Positions 25,471 to 38,873 of a stretch of 64,000 nucleotides of DNA are shown piece after piece (the first letter of the stretch is position 1; the number at the start of each line of letters is the position of its first letter). Position numbers and translations under genes: made by a program. The stretch comes from Porogramme epimiltina. Taxonomy: Eukaryota > Basidiomycota > Agaricomycetes > Polyporales > Polyporaceae. The stretch is from positions 1-64,000 of the forward strand of contig FTLJ01000098.1 of NCBI GenBank assembly GCA_900155495.1, in the 5' to 3' direction. Under the pieces are notes generated by a model. The model was not told the origin of the DNA. It ran no database searches and saw only the letters and a list, made by a program, of their open reading frames with translations.

Positions 25471-26379
25471 CTTGATATCACCGAAAAGTGCAGAGAGAGA
25501 GAGGAGATGACGGAGATGAAGGCATTGAGCGAGCAGAGGTGGCCGTGGACGGAAATATATAGATCGGCGGTGGTGGGAAACGCCCGCGGCGTGAGCGGTC
25601 TCCAGTGCAGACCTGCAGCCGGACCGACCTCGGAGGTGGGAGCACTCTCCCACGCCGTTCCAGTGGCAGCACTGCATCGGCTCAACCGTCGGCGTCGACC
25701 TGGAGCAGCTCCCCCGGTCAACGCTGCCTCTGCCGTCATTCTTCGCCGTCTTCTTTTGTGTGCGTGTGTGTACCGTGGAATTTGACTCCGTCAAGAAACA
25801 TCATTGCCAGTATGTAGCAGAAGATGATGTACCAGTGGCCCTGTAAGTCACTAAAGCAGCGAATCCACCGATGTTTTCTAGGTCGCTGACACCCTCACTT
25901 GTCCACCGTGGCATTCACCTAGGTACCCCGGGTCATCTAGCTGGTTCATAGGAGGGGATTTGTCACGAAACTAGTGCCCCCTGCGTTTGTGCGCAGCATA
26001 AGAATGCTGTGGACGGAGCATGTAGCTGCGGCGGTCCAAATATTGTTGTTGAACACTTCAATATGTCTGACCTCCTTGAGGACCCAGATATCTACGGATA
26101 CCTAACCGACAAGGTGCCAATGGGGACATTGGGCTCACGCACGTTCTCAACCCTCTCAGAAGGCCAGTCTCAAGGCCAATCTCGGCACACAGGCATGGTA
26201 CAGATATCCTACTGGGTGTCAGCCACCTACCGTGTTTGACAGTGTCAGCCACCGACCAGTCGCAGCATAAATCCCCTGTACAAGCTCGTCGTTCCTCCTC
26301 TTTCTCTTCCCCCACGACCACTCCCAAAGCTAAGTATTTTCTGCTGTGCAGAACTACATATTATCTCTCTACATTGAAC
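25471..26379. other. divergent intergenic region, Yea4-like / unknown gene
   Basis: 909 bp between divergent start codons. A 76-codon open frame at 26009-26239 (MDGACSCGGPNIVVEHFN...) has no recognisable family and no splice partner I could support. The stretch otherwise holds the two promoters. Confidence 0.5.
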
Positions 26380-28211
26380 ATGTCTTTCACTAGAAGCGAG
26401 GTCGCTGGCGGCTCGTGGTCGACGCCCTTTGGCACGCCCTTCTTCGTCTGGAACGGGGACGGGTTCACAAAGATACCTATGGACAGGCTTCGCGCGGAGT
26501 ATATTGCTTGGGAGCAGACGCGCTTGTCCCTCTCGATGATGAGTACGTTCTATTCTGTTCTATTCGTTACGCGCGCAGGACTCAGCAGGGTCCTCTATCT
26601 AGCAACCGTATCGGGACCGGAGCCCGTTGCGGAGGTGGCCAAGCCTGCGTCCAGTAGCTGGGCGGACGAGGTTGAAGACGAACTCTTCGGCGGCGATGAG
26701 ATTGAGGACCCGGTCGCAAACGCGGTCAACACGAACACGGCGGTTGAGCCGACAGCGGACATGGACGGCAACCCGGGCAGCGCCACTGTTTGGGGGATCA
26801 AGGACCCTGCGCCCAAGAGCTGGGCGGATGATGTCGAAGACGAGCTGTTTGGCGGTTGCGGAACCCTCGAGGACAATGCTGCACCTTCGTCGCCCTGGTA
26901 TGTGGCTGTGTTTGGTCTGAAATTGTGTTGAGATCATACATTTACTCGTCGTTGACAGCGATACTGCCGGTGAAGGATGCAGCAGCTCGATCGATGCTTT
27001 GATCGACGGCCTCTCTCTATTAGCAGTCGGCGAGTTGGAAGGAGACTCGAAGGCAGGCATCAAGACCGACGTACTCGGGGCTACTAGTAGTATCCCCGGG
27101 GATGATATCCAGTCTCCCGGGCCTTCGCGGTGAGCATCAGCACTTTCCCTCGATATCCGACGTCGTTCTGACTATGCACAAGTAGCGAGGGCGAGGGGAT
27201 CACAACGAGAGACGAGGTTACCAACGCTACGCTGGACGTGAGCGTCTTGGAACACGAGACTTGTCTCGACTCATCCATCGATTCCCTCTGGTATGTGTTA
27301 CCGATCATTCCCCCTCCCCTCTCCCGAGCGAAAGGTTCATCGTCTGACGTGGAGAACGCCGTTGACAGGAGCAGTCAATTTGAAACTATGCTCGATGATA
27401 TTATAACCTCTGAGAGCAAATGGAACGACTTCTGGAAGGCCCTCTTCTCTCGGGAGGCGGAGAGTCTGCTTGAGGAAGACGGGGACCAGCCGCCGAATGC
27501 GATGGGCGCTGGCGATTGCAAGAGCGGTTTGGACGGAGACGACAAGGACATGGACGACGCGGGCGAAGGCGACATTAAGGCCTTAGCACCTCCATCTTTC
27601 GCGTCCAGCAGGTAAGCGATCTTACTGTCTACTGCTCAGTGTCCGCTGACTTCGACGGGAACAGCATGATCAGTACTAGCGGGGGCAAGGGCGGACTTGA
27701 GCCCGGCTCTGGGGGGTCTCTCGATTCCCGTGTCCGATGGGGGAGGCAATGGCGGGCCTTTCACACCGGGTGCTGGCGCGGGGGGCTTTCTGAGTCGTGG
27801 GGAGACGAGGCCGGAGTTTCCGTTGCGAAGGCGCTGGACGTGATGGACGAAGACGCCGCTGGGCAGAAGACGAAGACGAGGACGACGAACGGGTGGGACT
27901 TGGATTGGAGGCTGGCCGGAGGCTCTGGGTTGGAGGTGCAGGGCCCGAGGGGTTCTTTTGTGCTGACTGAGGCCGTCAGCAGTGTCGAGAAGGAGACCGT
28001 ATGCGGACGACGGAGGGATGGTTTGACGCAGCGCCGGTCAGCGAAGACGGAGTGCACTCGGCGGGCAGGGGTCCATGGCAAGGTAAGCACATACTTCGAG
28101 TCCGTTGTGATATCCCGAACGGACGCTAACACTTCAGCTAGGCCGGCAACGCACGTCCGCCTTGGGGTCCCCTGCACTCCGTCGGGAACGTCGTACACTG
28201 AACGACTTTAG
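26380..28211 (+). CDS. uncharacterised acidic protein with a duplicated SWADxVEDELFGG motif
   Basis: Not recognised. Start ATG at 26380 (MSFTRSEVAGGSWSTPFGTP). The first segment FVWNGDGFTKIPMDRLRAEY looks folded; then two copies of a 13-residue motif appear, SWADEVEDELFGG and SWADDVEDELFGG (about 26656-26695 and 26818-26857). Short SWAD-type acidic motifs occur at the N-terminus of eIF3g and other RNA-associated proteins, which is only a resemblance. Later exons are acidic and Ser/Asp-rich, with ESKWNDFWKALFSREAE. A 57-nt intron at about 26542-26598 and several later ones are likely. Beyond about 27690 two frames are open, so the C-terminal part and the stop at 28211 are uncertain. No signal peptide or membrane segment. 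Confidence 0.5.
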
Positions 28212-28877
28212 AAAGTTAGCCAGCGCTGTGTTCCTTCGTCAGTATTCTCTCATTCTTGTCGACGTGTAACTACCGATAGCTGACGGGCTCTCGTAACCAA
28301 CAGCTTCTTAACGCAGAAGTCATCTCTGACTCGGGTGGTGGAGACGCGTACACACTTCGAACTTGATATTCGGAGCCTAAATCATTGTTGTGTCCGTCGC
28401 GGGATTTTCCAAAACGAATTATTCTTTGCTCGAATATTGAGACGCGTGACCCCGGTCAGAGGAAAGGTGTATTACCCAAGCAAACGCTTCTGGGACTTGG
28501 TGACGAACCCATTCGTGCATGCAATAGTCGGAGGTACAACTCATATAGATGATAGAACCAGCTACGAGATTTATTTGATCGCACGCTCTATGGAGGTATG
28601 CTTAGACATGCGCTCTTCTCGAATGACACTTATTTTCGCGATGTCGGTTTGGGAGCAGACGTTGAGTAGTTCAACTTCAATAGTATATAATTAGTATTAC
28701 TATAAGTTCTGTTTGCTTGAAGCGAAGCGCTGGTCACAGGTCTCTACAAATCATCGTCGGTGCATCACGAGCGTCTAATAGCGTCTCTCTCCCGAGCCTC
28801 CGACCTCCCTAAGCCCTTGTCCTGCCGCAGCGTCCACAACAACATCGCTCTAGTTCCTGGGTCCCTAGACGAACTCA
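28212..28877. other. intergenic region upstream of PRP40
   Basis: 666 bp between the uncertain end of the unknown gene and the PRP40 start. An open frame at 28335-28694 shows no recognisable protein and lacks the GC-rich codon use of the flanking exons. It probably holds a 3' UTR and the PRP40 promoter. Confidence 0.5.
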
Positions 28878-31800
28878 ATGAACGTCTGGGTAAGCATGCA
28901 CTCGCTTTGCTCTTTCAACACCTCCTCATCCTGCCCTAGACGGAACACCGTAATCCGGAGGGTCGCACGTATTGGTTCAACACTATTACCAGAGAGAGTG
29001 TTTGGGAGAAGCCAGATGGTGAGTGGGTCCCGTCCGATACTTCTTGGCTCGTCCTCTGAAGCATTCATAAGACTTGAAGACTCCGTTCGAGGTATGACTT
29101 TTGGAGAATTACTTCGAGGTCATTTCACATACGCGCTTTTACGCCTTTAGAAAGCCCTGAACCAGACGAAATGGAAGGAGTACTTTTCCGGAGGGCGGAA
29201 ATACTATTATAACGTGCGCCCTCCGAAGTCTCTACAAGGCGTAATCACTAACCAGCGACTCAGACGGACACAAAAGAGTCGAAATGGGACATGCCAGATG
29301 AGTTACTCCTGCTCTTAGAGAAGGTTGAGAAAGAGGGGAAAGCGGGCGCGTCCAATACCGCGTTGGTGTATGTCATCTCTTCCACACCTTGGACGCGGGG
29401 TTCTAACTGCCGTCGCTAGTCCAACTGGTGCATCTGGGTCATCTGCCAGTGGTGCAGGATCAACACAAGGTGCTCCCAATGCTAATGGAGGGTCTGACCC
29501 ATCCTCATTCCCATCCGGTCCCCAGCCGCAACAACTGAACGGGCAGAATGGTGCTGTTGGCATGCACACAGGCGGCCTGCCCTTCGCCCCTTCAAGCGTC
29601 TTACCTGCGCGCCCCAACCTACCCGATGACCCTGTCATCCCCCATAATGGCTTCGCGACCGTGGAAGAGGGCGAGAAGGCTTTCGTCCACTTGCTCAGAA
29701 AGGCAGGGGTGGATGCAAATTGGACGTGGGACCAAACTATGAGAGCTATCATTACTGATCCTCTCTACAAGGCTCTTAACACGCTCGCAGAGAAGAAGGC
29801 CGCTTGGCAAAAGGTGCGCCGTCTTGTGACTGTTTTCTTTGCACGCACTTCATGGCGCACACCAGTACGTGGACGGACTTCGCGCCAAGGAGCAGGAAGA
29901 ACGAGAAGCTCGCTTGGCCAGGCTTCGGCCATCGCTACGCAACATGCTGAAAGGCAACCCCAACGTGTTCCATTACACGACATTTGCTACGGCGGACAAG
30001 CTCTTTGCGCAACATCCGATCTGGCAGCAGGCGAGGGTTGAAGCTGAGAAGAAGCTTGTCTTTGAGGAGTACGTCGATGAGCTCAAGCAGCGCGAAGTGG
30101 TGAGTGCCAGAACCCTCCAAAGTACCCTCTAACTCAAACATATGGATATTGGCAGCAAGAGAGCCGTGCTGCTCGCTCCCGCAGTATCTCGAAGATTGTT
30201 GCTCTTTTCAAGCGTCTAGACGTCGACGTGCTCACTCGGTGGCGATCGGCTCACCATCAGGTGGTGGAATCGGACGAATGGAAAGATGACGATGAGTTGC
30301 AACAGTTGCCTACTCTCGACATTCTGCTTGCTTTTGAGGACTACAGCCGCGTTCGGGAGCGTGAGTTCGAGGAGCAAATGCGGCGGCGCCAAGTCGAGAA
30401 GACTCGCCGAGAGCGCAAGGCAAGAGAAGCCTTCAGGGTAAGCCTCATGCACATACATAATGACTGTATTCTCACGGTCTTCGTGGCAGGAATTACTCAA
30501 CGGCCTGGTCGAGTCGGGCGAGATCAAAGCCCGTACCAAATGGAAGGAGATATATCCCCAGTTTGCTGAAGACAACCGCTACCTCGATATGCTCGGGAAT
30601 CCTGGTTCAAACCCGATCGAATTGTTCTGGGATATCGTGGATGCTCTTGACCAGAAGCTGGACGCGAAAATCGCTATTGCCGAAGCTGCCATCAAGCGTT
30701 ACAATGACGGCCTAGACATCAAGATGGAAAATGCCGAGGTGAAAATTGAAGACAACGCTGTCGCTCAAACTTCCCAAAGGAAGCCCTTCGAAGTTGGGCC
30801 CGACACTGCCGCCGAAGAGTTCCTGAAGATAGTCAAGGCCAACAGCGATGGCAATGGGAAGATATTGTCGGACACAGATCTCCTGGAAATCTATCACTCG
30901 GTATGCATCCGGTTGTTGGGCTAAAATCAGATTCACTAATTGCTTCTTGCAGTTGCATGATGTTGCTGTAAAGAAACAGGCGGATGATAAACGTCGAGCA
31001 GACCGAAAGCAGCGTCATTTGCAAGACGATCTTCGGTACGCCTTGAAGAAGGTGGCTGAGCTGCACGACGCAAACTTGTCTTACGACGAAGTGAGTGTTT
31101 CGTGTATTTCATCCGATCTGGGGTTAAATCGTTGTATAGGCGGTCCAATATATGCAGGACCTCCCTGAGTATAATGCGATCGAAGACGAAGAAAGCCGGA
31201 AAGCAGCATTCACCAAGTTCGTAAAGCGGCAGAAGGCAGGTCTGAGAGCGTCCTTCCTTTGTAAGTTCTTTACTCATCCCTAAATTCTGTGCATTCACAG
31301 GAACGGCTGCGAGAGCGCGAACGCGAGATCTCCGAGGACGGCGGGTCCACGACGAGTCGTCGACGTAAGGAGCCTACGAAGGACCGTGAGCCCGACCGTG
31401 GCCGAGAACGTGACCGGGAGCATCGCGACCGGGAGCGTGAGCCCGAGAAGGACCGCTACCATGAACGCGACGGCAAAAGCGATCGGAGAGCGCACGAACA
31501 CGACAGGGATAGCCACCCACGTCATTCGGACAGAGAGTACGCACGGGCCGGCGAATACTCAAAAGACAAAAACTACTACAAAGACAAGGAACGTGAGCGC
31601 GAGAGGGATAGGGACAGGGATCGCGATCGTGACCACTACAGGTCTTCTAGGCATCGCGACTATGACCGGGACGACCGCCGTCGTGACCATAGAAGCGGGC
31701 GTGATTGGGAAGAGGGCTACAGCGCGCAAGACGGCTCTCAGTCATATCGGGAGCGCGAGCGTGGTGATTCGGCCTACCGCGAGTCCGATGCACGCGACAA

Positions 31801-32022
31801 ACGCGACCGAACGACGTACGAGGACCGATCATTCGACGAGCGTGATCAAAAGGTGAGCAATCCTTTCGTCGGCTTTACGTGGTGTTGGCAGTTCCTTACA
31901 TATTCCGACCCGCATAGAGGGCACGCTACAGTGTTCCGCCTGAAGCTCCCCCTACCGAAAAGACCCCCGCGCCCGCCGAGCCTCATGCGCGTGCCGAGAC
32001 TCCCGAGGAGGGTGAAATCTGA
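28878..32022 (+). CDS. PRP40: pre-mRNA-processing factor Prp40 (U1 snRNP)
   Basis: U1 snRNP-associated splicing factor that bridges 5' and 3' splice-site complexes. Two WW domains open the protein: MNVWTEHRNPEGRTYWFN...VWEKPDD and WKEYFSGGRKYYYNTDTKES...KWDMPDE. A Ser/Gly/Pro/Gln-rich linker follows, then a series of FF domains (FVHLLRKAGVDANWTWDQTM, FEEYVDELKQRE, WKEIYPQFAEDNRYLDML, FVKRQKERLRE among them). The C-terminal 200 residues are rich in Arg-Glu and Arg-Asp repeats (31320-31850), typical of SR-like splicing factors. The start is the ATG at 28878; exon 1 is just 12 nt (MNVW), its Trp being the first WW tryptophan. The last exon, after a GTGAGC intron, ends AETPEEGEI with TGA at 32020-32022. 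Convergent with MRPL21, 77 bp apart. Confidence 0.94.
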
Positions 32023-32099
32023 GCGCATGCTTGTCACACAGTTTTTGTCCAGTATTAATATGTCATGTATATGCTATGGATCCGAGAACGCAGGGAGTG

Positions 32100-32564
32100 C
32101 TATGATGATGACGAAGGCGTGTCTACGATGTCAATGGGGCCGATGCGCAGACGGGTGTATGTCTGCTTGTGCCTGACCGTCCGCTCGTAACCCTTTCTCC
32201 TTTTCTTTTTGAAGATGACCTCCATTTTGCCCTTGGTGTGCTCCACCACCGTCGCCTCGACGCGAACCTGCTCCGTGGGGATGACGGGGTCGCCACGGAC
32301 AGTGAATTCGCGGGAGCCGATCTCGTGAATGTCGGAGAGCTTGAGGACGTCACCGACCTTGACGTCGTTGAGACGTGGCACGGTGAGGAGGTCGCGCGGC
32401 GTGAGGAGGTATTTCCGGCCGGCGAGGCTTGCAATGATGTACTGCGACGGCTGCGAGCGAATTAACGAGAGGGCATTGGAAGCTGTTGCTGGCGGGGGGA
32501 CCGTCTGTGTGTAGAGGGTGCGAGCCGCGGCCGCGCGGAGGGAGGCTGGGAGGAGGGGAGGCAT
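32100..32564 (-). CDS. MRPL49: mitochondrial ribosomal protein bL21m
   Basis: Large-subunit protein of the mitochondrial ribosome, homologue of bacterial L21. Intronless frame of 154 codons from the ATG at 32564 (MPPLLPASLRAAAARTLYTQ), whose basic, Ala-rich N-terminus fits a mitochondrial presequence. The L21 domain is visible as YIIASLAGRKYLLTPRDLL, GDVLKLSDIHEIGSREFTV and KMEVIFKKKRRKGYERTVRH, then HKQTYTRLRIGPIDI near the end. The symbol follows the yeast name of bL21m (Mrpl49) and is less certain than the family. Divergent from ATP1 with 261 bp between start codons. Confidence 0.9.
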   Translation of the reverse strand: MPPLLPASLRAAAARTLYTQTVPPPATASNALSLIRSQPSQYIIASLAGRKYLLTPRDLLTVPRLNDVKVGDVLKLSDIHEIGSREFTVRGDPVIPTEQVRVEATVVEHTKGKMEVIFKKKRRKGYERTVRHKQTYTRLRIGPIDIVDTPSSSS

Positions 32565-32825
32565 GAGCACTGTGGCAGACGTGCCTCGGGCGAACAGCAG
32601 GGAGACTCACGTCGGAGGAGAGAGGCCATGCTTGCCGACTCGGACGAGCGACGGCGGGGACCGTGCGGGTGAGCTTGGGGATCGGAAAGGTCGGGAGGGC
32701 CGGGAACAGGGAATTGGGGCGGCGCCCGAAATGAAGTTATGTAAGGCAAAGTTTAGTGACCCGGTCTCTCCCTACGGCCGAACGACATCTCACCCTCCCA
32801 CTTTCCTTCCCCTTCTCCTCGTACC
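32565..32825. promoter_or_regulatory. bidirectional promoter, MRPL21-type gene / ATP1
   Basis: 261 bp between the start codons of two divergent nuclear genes for mitochondrial proteins. An ATTGG (CCAAT on the other strand) lies at 32713-32717, a possible HAP-complex site; the HAP/CCAAT-binding complex is known to drive respiratory genes in fungi. Whether it acts here is inference. Confidence 0.45.
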
Positions 32826-35028
<2,203 letters not shown>

Positions 35029-35408
35029 CTAGACGGTAGATCGGGAACAAAATGTTGCTAGCCCTACCTTATCCTACTCCTACCTTGTCTCAATGAGGAC
35101 AACTCTACGGTTGCCTAATCGCAAACCGAATTTGTGTGCCTATGTCCTTAAGCCTCCGCAACCCCTCCAATACCATGAAGTTGTTGCATTCTGCCAGCGT
35201 GACAAAAGAGAGTGGCATCCAAATACCTCTAGGGTTCTTTGATACCGAAGTCTGGATTATCGAACCGTGACAGGAAACAAGTCCAGTAACGTTGTAGTCA
35301 ACCAATTGCCGTGGCCACACGGATACGGCGCATGTAGAGAATTTCCCGATTGATCGTACAGTCATTCGTTACAAGTCTTCTTTAGCGGAATGGCCGGGTC
35401 CCTACGTA
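35029..35408. other. convergent intergenic region
   Basis: 380 bp between the ATP1 and YUH1-like stop codons; both 3' UTRs. Nothing else seen. Confidence 0.55.
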
Positions 35409-36477
35409 CTAATCCAGAGCCGGTCCTCCAGAGAGGGCAATGAGGCTGAACTGCATGCTTGCCGTCTGCGATATGTATAGCTCCTTCACAACTGCTGCCA
35501 CGTCCTAAACATTGCAGCGCAGACTGTGAGCCACCCACCATTTGTTGTGGCGGCCACTAGTCGAAGTTTCACTCACCTTCAAGAAATCCTTGCAGATACC
35601 TCTGTCCACGGGCCCCTTTCGCCGACCGTCAAGCTCGATCAGGCGCATCTGGTCCGGGCCCACAGGCACACCCTCCTCCCGGGCGGGCGGGCTCGGGGCT
35701 TGGATGAAGCAGGTGAAGTGCAGATCGGTGTCGAGGTCGGCTGGGACAGCGCTCTGCCCCCCGGAGGCCGCATTGGCATGGATGTCCGCAAACAGCGGCG
35801 TCGTCTCGAGGATCTTCGCGCGTTCAAGTGGTTCCTTGTCTGTATGAAGAACCCTGTGAGCGGATCCCAGAGCAACTCTCGTCCGGGAAGAGACCTCTTG
35901 CCTTTACACAGGTCGATGAACTTCTGAATGGGGCTTTCGGGCACGAAAGTCACGTCGGACTGTAGCGGTGTCCTCGCATTCAGCCAAATGTGTATACTTA
36001 GGATCTATGCGCCTTACGTTAATCATTGCGTGCAGCAGTGCCATGGTACCACAGGCATTAGAGATCTGGAGAAGTTCCGTTCAGATTTACAACCTAGGGA
36101 TGGGTCTTAGAAGAAAGCAAGACGAACTGTCTGCTTCATCCAAAAAACGGTCGGGTCGATAGGGTGTTGGCCTGACTCGGCAATCCATGTGTCTTCCTCG
36201 CGCCGCTTGTTCTCGTATGGTTCCGTGATGGGAAAGAGCAATATGACCGCCTTAACAGGCTGTGAGACCATCGCCAGGAGCTACAATTACACGTCAATCG
36301 CTTGCGGCATGGACACAAGTATGAAGGACGCACATCTTGGTCGAGGCCGTAGATATCCTCGAAGTGAGCCTGACTTGCGACGAGGCCCGCTTTGACGGCC
36401 CATTCTGTGAGGACCTCCGGGTTGCTTTCCAAAGGGACCCAACGACTGAGCCCCGAAGATCCTTCCGATCCAGACAT
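35409..36477 (-). CDS. YUH1: ubiquitin carboxyl-terminal hydrolase (UCH family, Yuh1/UCHL3-like)
   Basis: Cysteine protease that removes small adducts from the ubiquitin (or NEDD8/Rub1) C-terminus. The catalytic cysteine lies in SNACGTMALLHAMIN, the active-site histidine in DLDTDLHFTCFI and the aspartate in LIELDGRRKGPV, all family-standard. The N-terminus SRWVPLESNPEVLTEWA, then FEDIYGLDQ and QPVKAVILLFPITEPYE, are also typical. The crossover-loop region has SPIQKFIDLC. The start is the ATG at 36477 (MSGSEGSSGLSRW); the stop follows FSLIALSGGPALD. Around five short introns. Confidence 0.94.
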
Positions 36478-36751
36478 CGTTATAGTCAAAGTTAGAGCTA
36501 GAGTGTGGCTGCGCGTCTGGACGCGTCACCTTTTACATTAGCGCTCATTCCATTGTGACGTCAGGTGTAGCTATGGTAGTCGGCCCTCCAAGACCCACTC
36601 AAAACGAGGCAGCGACGCTACCAGAGAAATACTGATACTAGTACACGAAAAGTATGTCTAGATACATGTTATTAATGCTACTTCTTCACGTCCTACAAAT
36701 TGTGGCCGATGTCCCTAGCTGATGAGAACAACGTTTTAACCCACTGGCAAA

Positions 36752-38565
36752 TCACTGTACAGATGCTTCTATGGGGGCGTTTTTTGCATCCTCCTCATAG
36801 TTCTCTACTTTCATATCGTTAAGGCCGAGCTCCTCGTTCTGATCCCATGTGCGATCATACGACTCGATTGTCATGTTTGGGTCGGGGTCGGGCGCGTAGA
36901 GATTCTGCAGGTAAGAGTTGGCGAGCGGATCGTCCAGGATGAGAGTGAATGGGTGTTCTGCGTTCTTGACCTGCAAGTTATTGTAGCTCATGTTAGTGGT
37001 GCGCTCCTCGGGCCTTCGAAGAGGAGGACATACGGCTTTCAGCTTCTTGAGGAAGTTCTCGAACGCGTGGTGGTCGTCTGCGGCATCACCAGACGCGAAC
37101 ACTTTCTCCGAAAGTTCCTCATACACTTGATCGAGGATGCCTTCCAGCGTAGTGAAACGGCCTCCGAGGGTGCCAGCTTGCAGGACTAGCTCAATCTCAG
37201 GGATGCTGAGACCGCAGGACTCGCTCTGATGTACTGTCAGCCGCAGAAGCCAGAAGAAAGTTCTTCTAATTGCACCCACCTTCAGGATATCACGGCTTAG
37301 GTCCTCCCGGTCCTCGACCTTGAGAGTGATACGCTTTCCTTGTTCTGATATGGCGGCGCCAGACTTCACTTCGTTGTCGCGGTACCCGCATTTGTCGCAA
37401 TTTGTTGACATGATCAGGATGTCCTAGATTATAGAGAGAAGCGTCAGGATCGCAGCTTCAATTGAACATGAGAACAATCAGACGCTTACTTTGAAGTACG
37501 GGATGTTGACCTTCTTGATCAGGGTGTCTGAAGGATGACCGCAGCTCGAACATGTTCCCGGAAACCTGAAGATCTCTTCGTTCTGGCCCTCTGCGCCGCC
37601 TCCAATCTGTTCTTCCTCCGCAGCCGCGACAGCAGCCTCCTTCGAATCTGTGGGAACCTCTTTCGGCGCATCCGGAGCAGGTTCGTCTGGGGCAACCAGG
37701 CCAAGCTCGATGTTCTGCGCGCGCGTGCGATGGTACGTGCGCATATTCCACTTTGGGTCCGCCATACTCCCTGAGAACTCCGCGTACGAGTTTCCAGCTG
37801 GATCATCGAGCTTGATCGTGAACGCCTTGAGCGGCGCGTCGCTCTCGGATGCCCTCTTCGGCACCTTGACCGGGCCCGCCGTACTCTCATCCTCTGCGCC
37901 TTCATCGTCGTCATCCGGGACTATCTCGCGGCAACGTTCGAGTATACTCTCGATCTTCTCGTATGCAGCGGGGCTTTGGATGCGGCGCAGTGGCTGGTCG
38001 GCACCGAGGTCTGTGACGATATCGCGGATGAGACCCTCGATTGTAGTGAGTTGTCCGCGTCCAGGAGGAATCGTGAGCTCAAATTCGGGAATGATGACGG
38101 CACAGCTGTTGGATTTCACAATTTGACGATCGAGGTCTTCCCGCGAGAGGACACGAACGGTGAAAACTGCACCTTCGGCTATACAGGTGATACGTTTAGG
38201 AACCGAACGGATGGCCTCTGGGATAGTACTCACGTCGTATCGACCCGGCGGACTGCACTTCATTATTTGAGAAGCCGCAGTGCTCGCAGCGGAAGGACAT
38301 TACGATGACCTCGCGGAAGTACGGAATAGTTGTGAGGAGCAATCGGGTAACTCCCTACAGGTAAGGCCCTTCAGCATGCATCGGTTAGAGAGACGGGGAT
38401 GACAAGACGTACCTGCTGCTCGCATCGCATGCAGAGAGATTCTATCTCCTGAACAGGCCTCTCTTCATCTAGGGTGACCTCAACGGTCTGAGCCTCCACG
38501 GGGAGTTTTTCCGTTTGGTCCGCAACCGAGCCAATGGCCGGGAAGAGTTCCGGGTTGATAGACAT
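36752..38565 (-). CDS. ZPR1: zinc finger protein Zpr1
   Basis: Conserved eukaryotic protein that binds eEF1A, recently described as a folding chaperone for eEF1A in yeast. Two tandem ZPR1 modules, each a C4 zinc finger plus a beta domain. Module 1: LCMRCEQQG ... [13 protein letters not shown]. Module 2: [20 protein letters not shown] ... [15 protein letters not shown]. The paired domains carry [20 protein letters not shown] and [16 protein letters not shown], then DDPAGNSY and DDPLANSY near matching spots, showing the internal duplication. Start ATG at 38565 ([17 protein letters not shown]); stop at 36754-36752. Short introns throughout. Divergent from NUP53. Confidence 0.96.
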
Positions 38566-38873
38566 TATGCGCTATATCGTGAGCAATGTCGTAAGGTGAG
38601 AATGGCTGTGGAAGGAAAAGAGCGGGATTATAGAGGTGGGCGAAGGTGTATATACAGGGGACAGGCCGCTCAAGGCCTTACGAGAGATTTCTGGAGAGCT
38701 GTGGCTGAAAAGCACCTGCAGATCTCGGGACGTGATCGCCAAGATTGCGTCACGTGTCCCTCGAACCCAGCGCGCGTCTTTCTGAGACGAGAACAAGTCG
38801 CGTTCCTCTGCGTCGTGTTCTACCGCGTCCTGCTCCGCTGCCCTTCTCCCCTACACCTTCGCTAACGTGCATA
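38566..38873. promoter_or_regulatory. bidirectional promoter, ZPR1 / NUP53
   Basis: 308 bp between divergent start codons. No clear core-promoter motif seen. Confidence 0.45.

Noticed and set aside
31289..31850. Possible internal tandem repeat or separate gene in the Arg-Glu/Arg-Asp stretch
   Set aside because: It is the RE/RD-rich C-terminal tail of Prp40, a normal feature of splicing factors.
32565..32570. Start of the bL21m gene two codons upstream of 32564
   Set aside because: The codon there is GTG, not ATG; the first ATG is at 32564.
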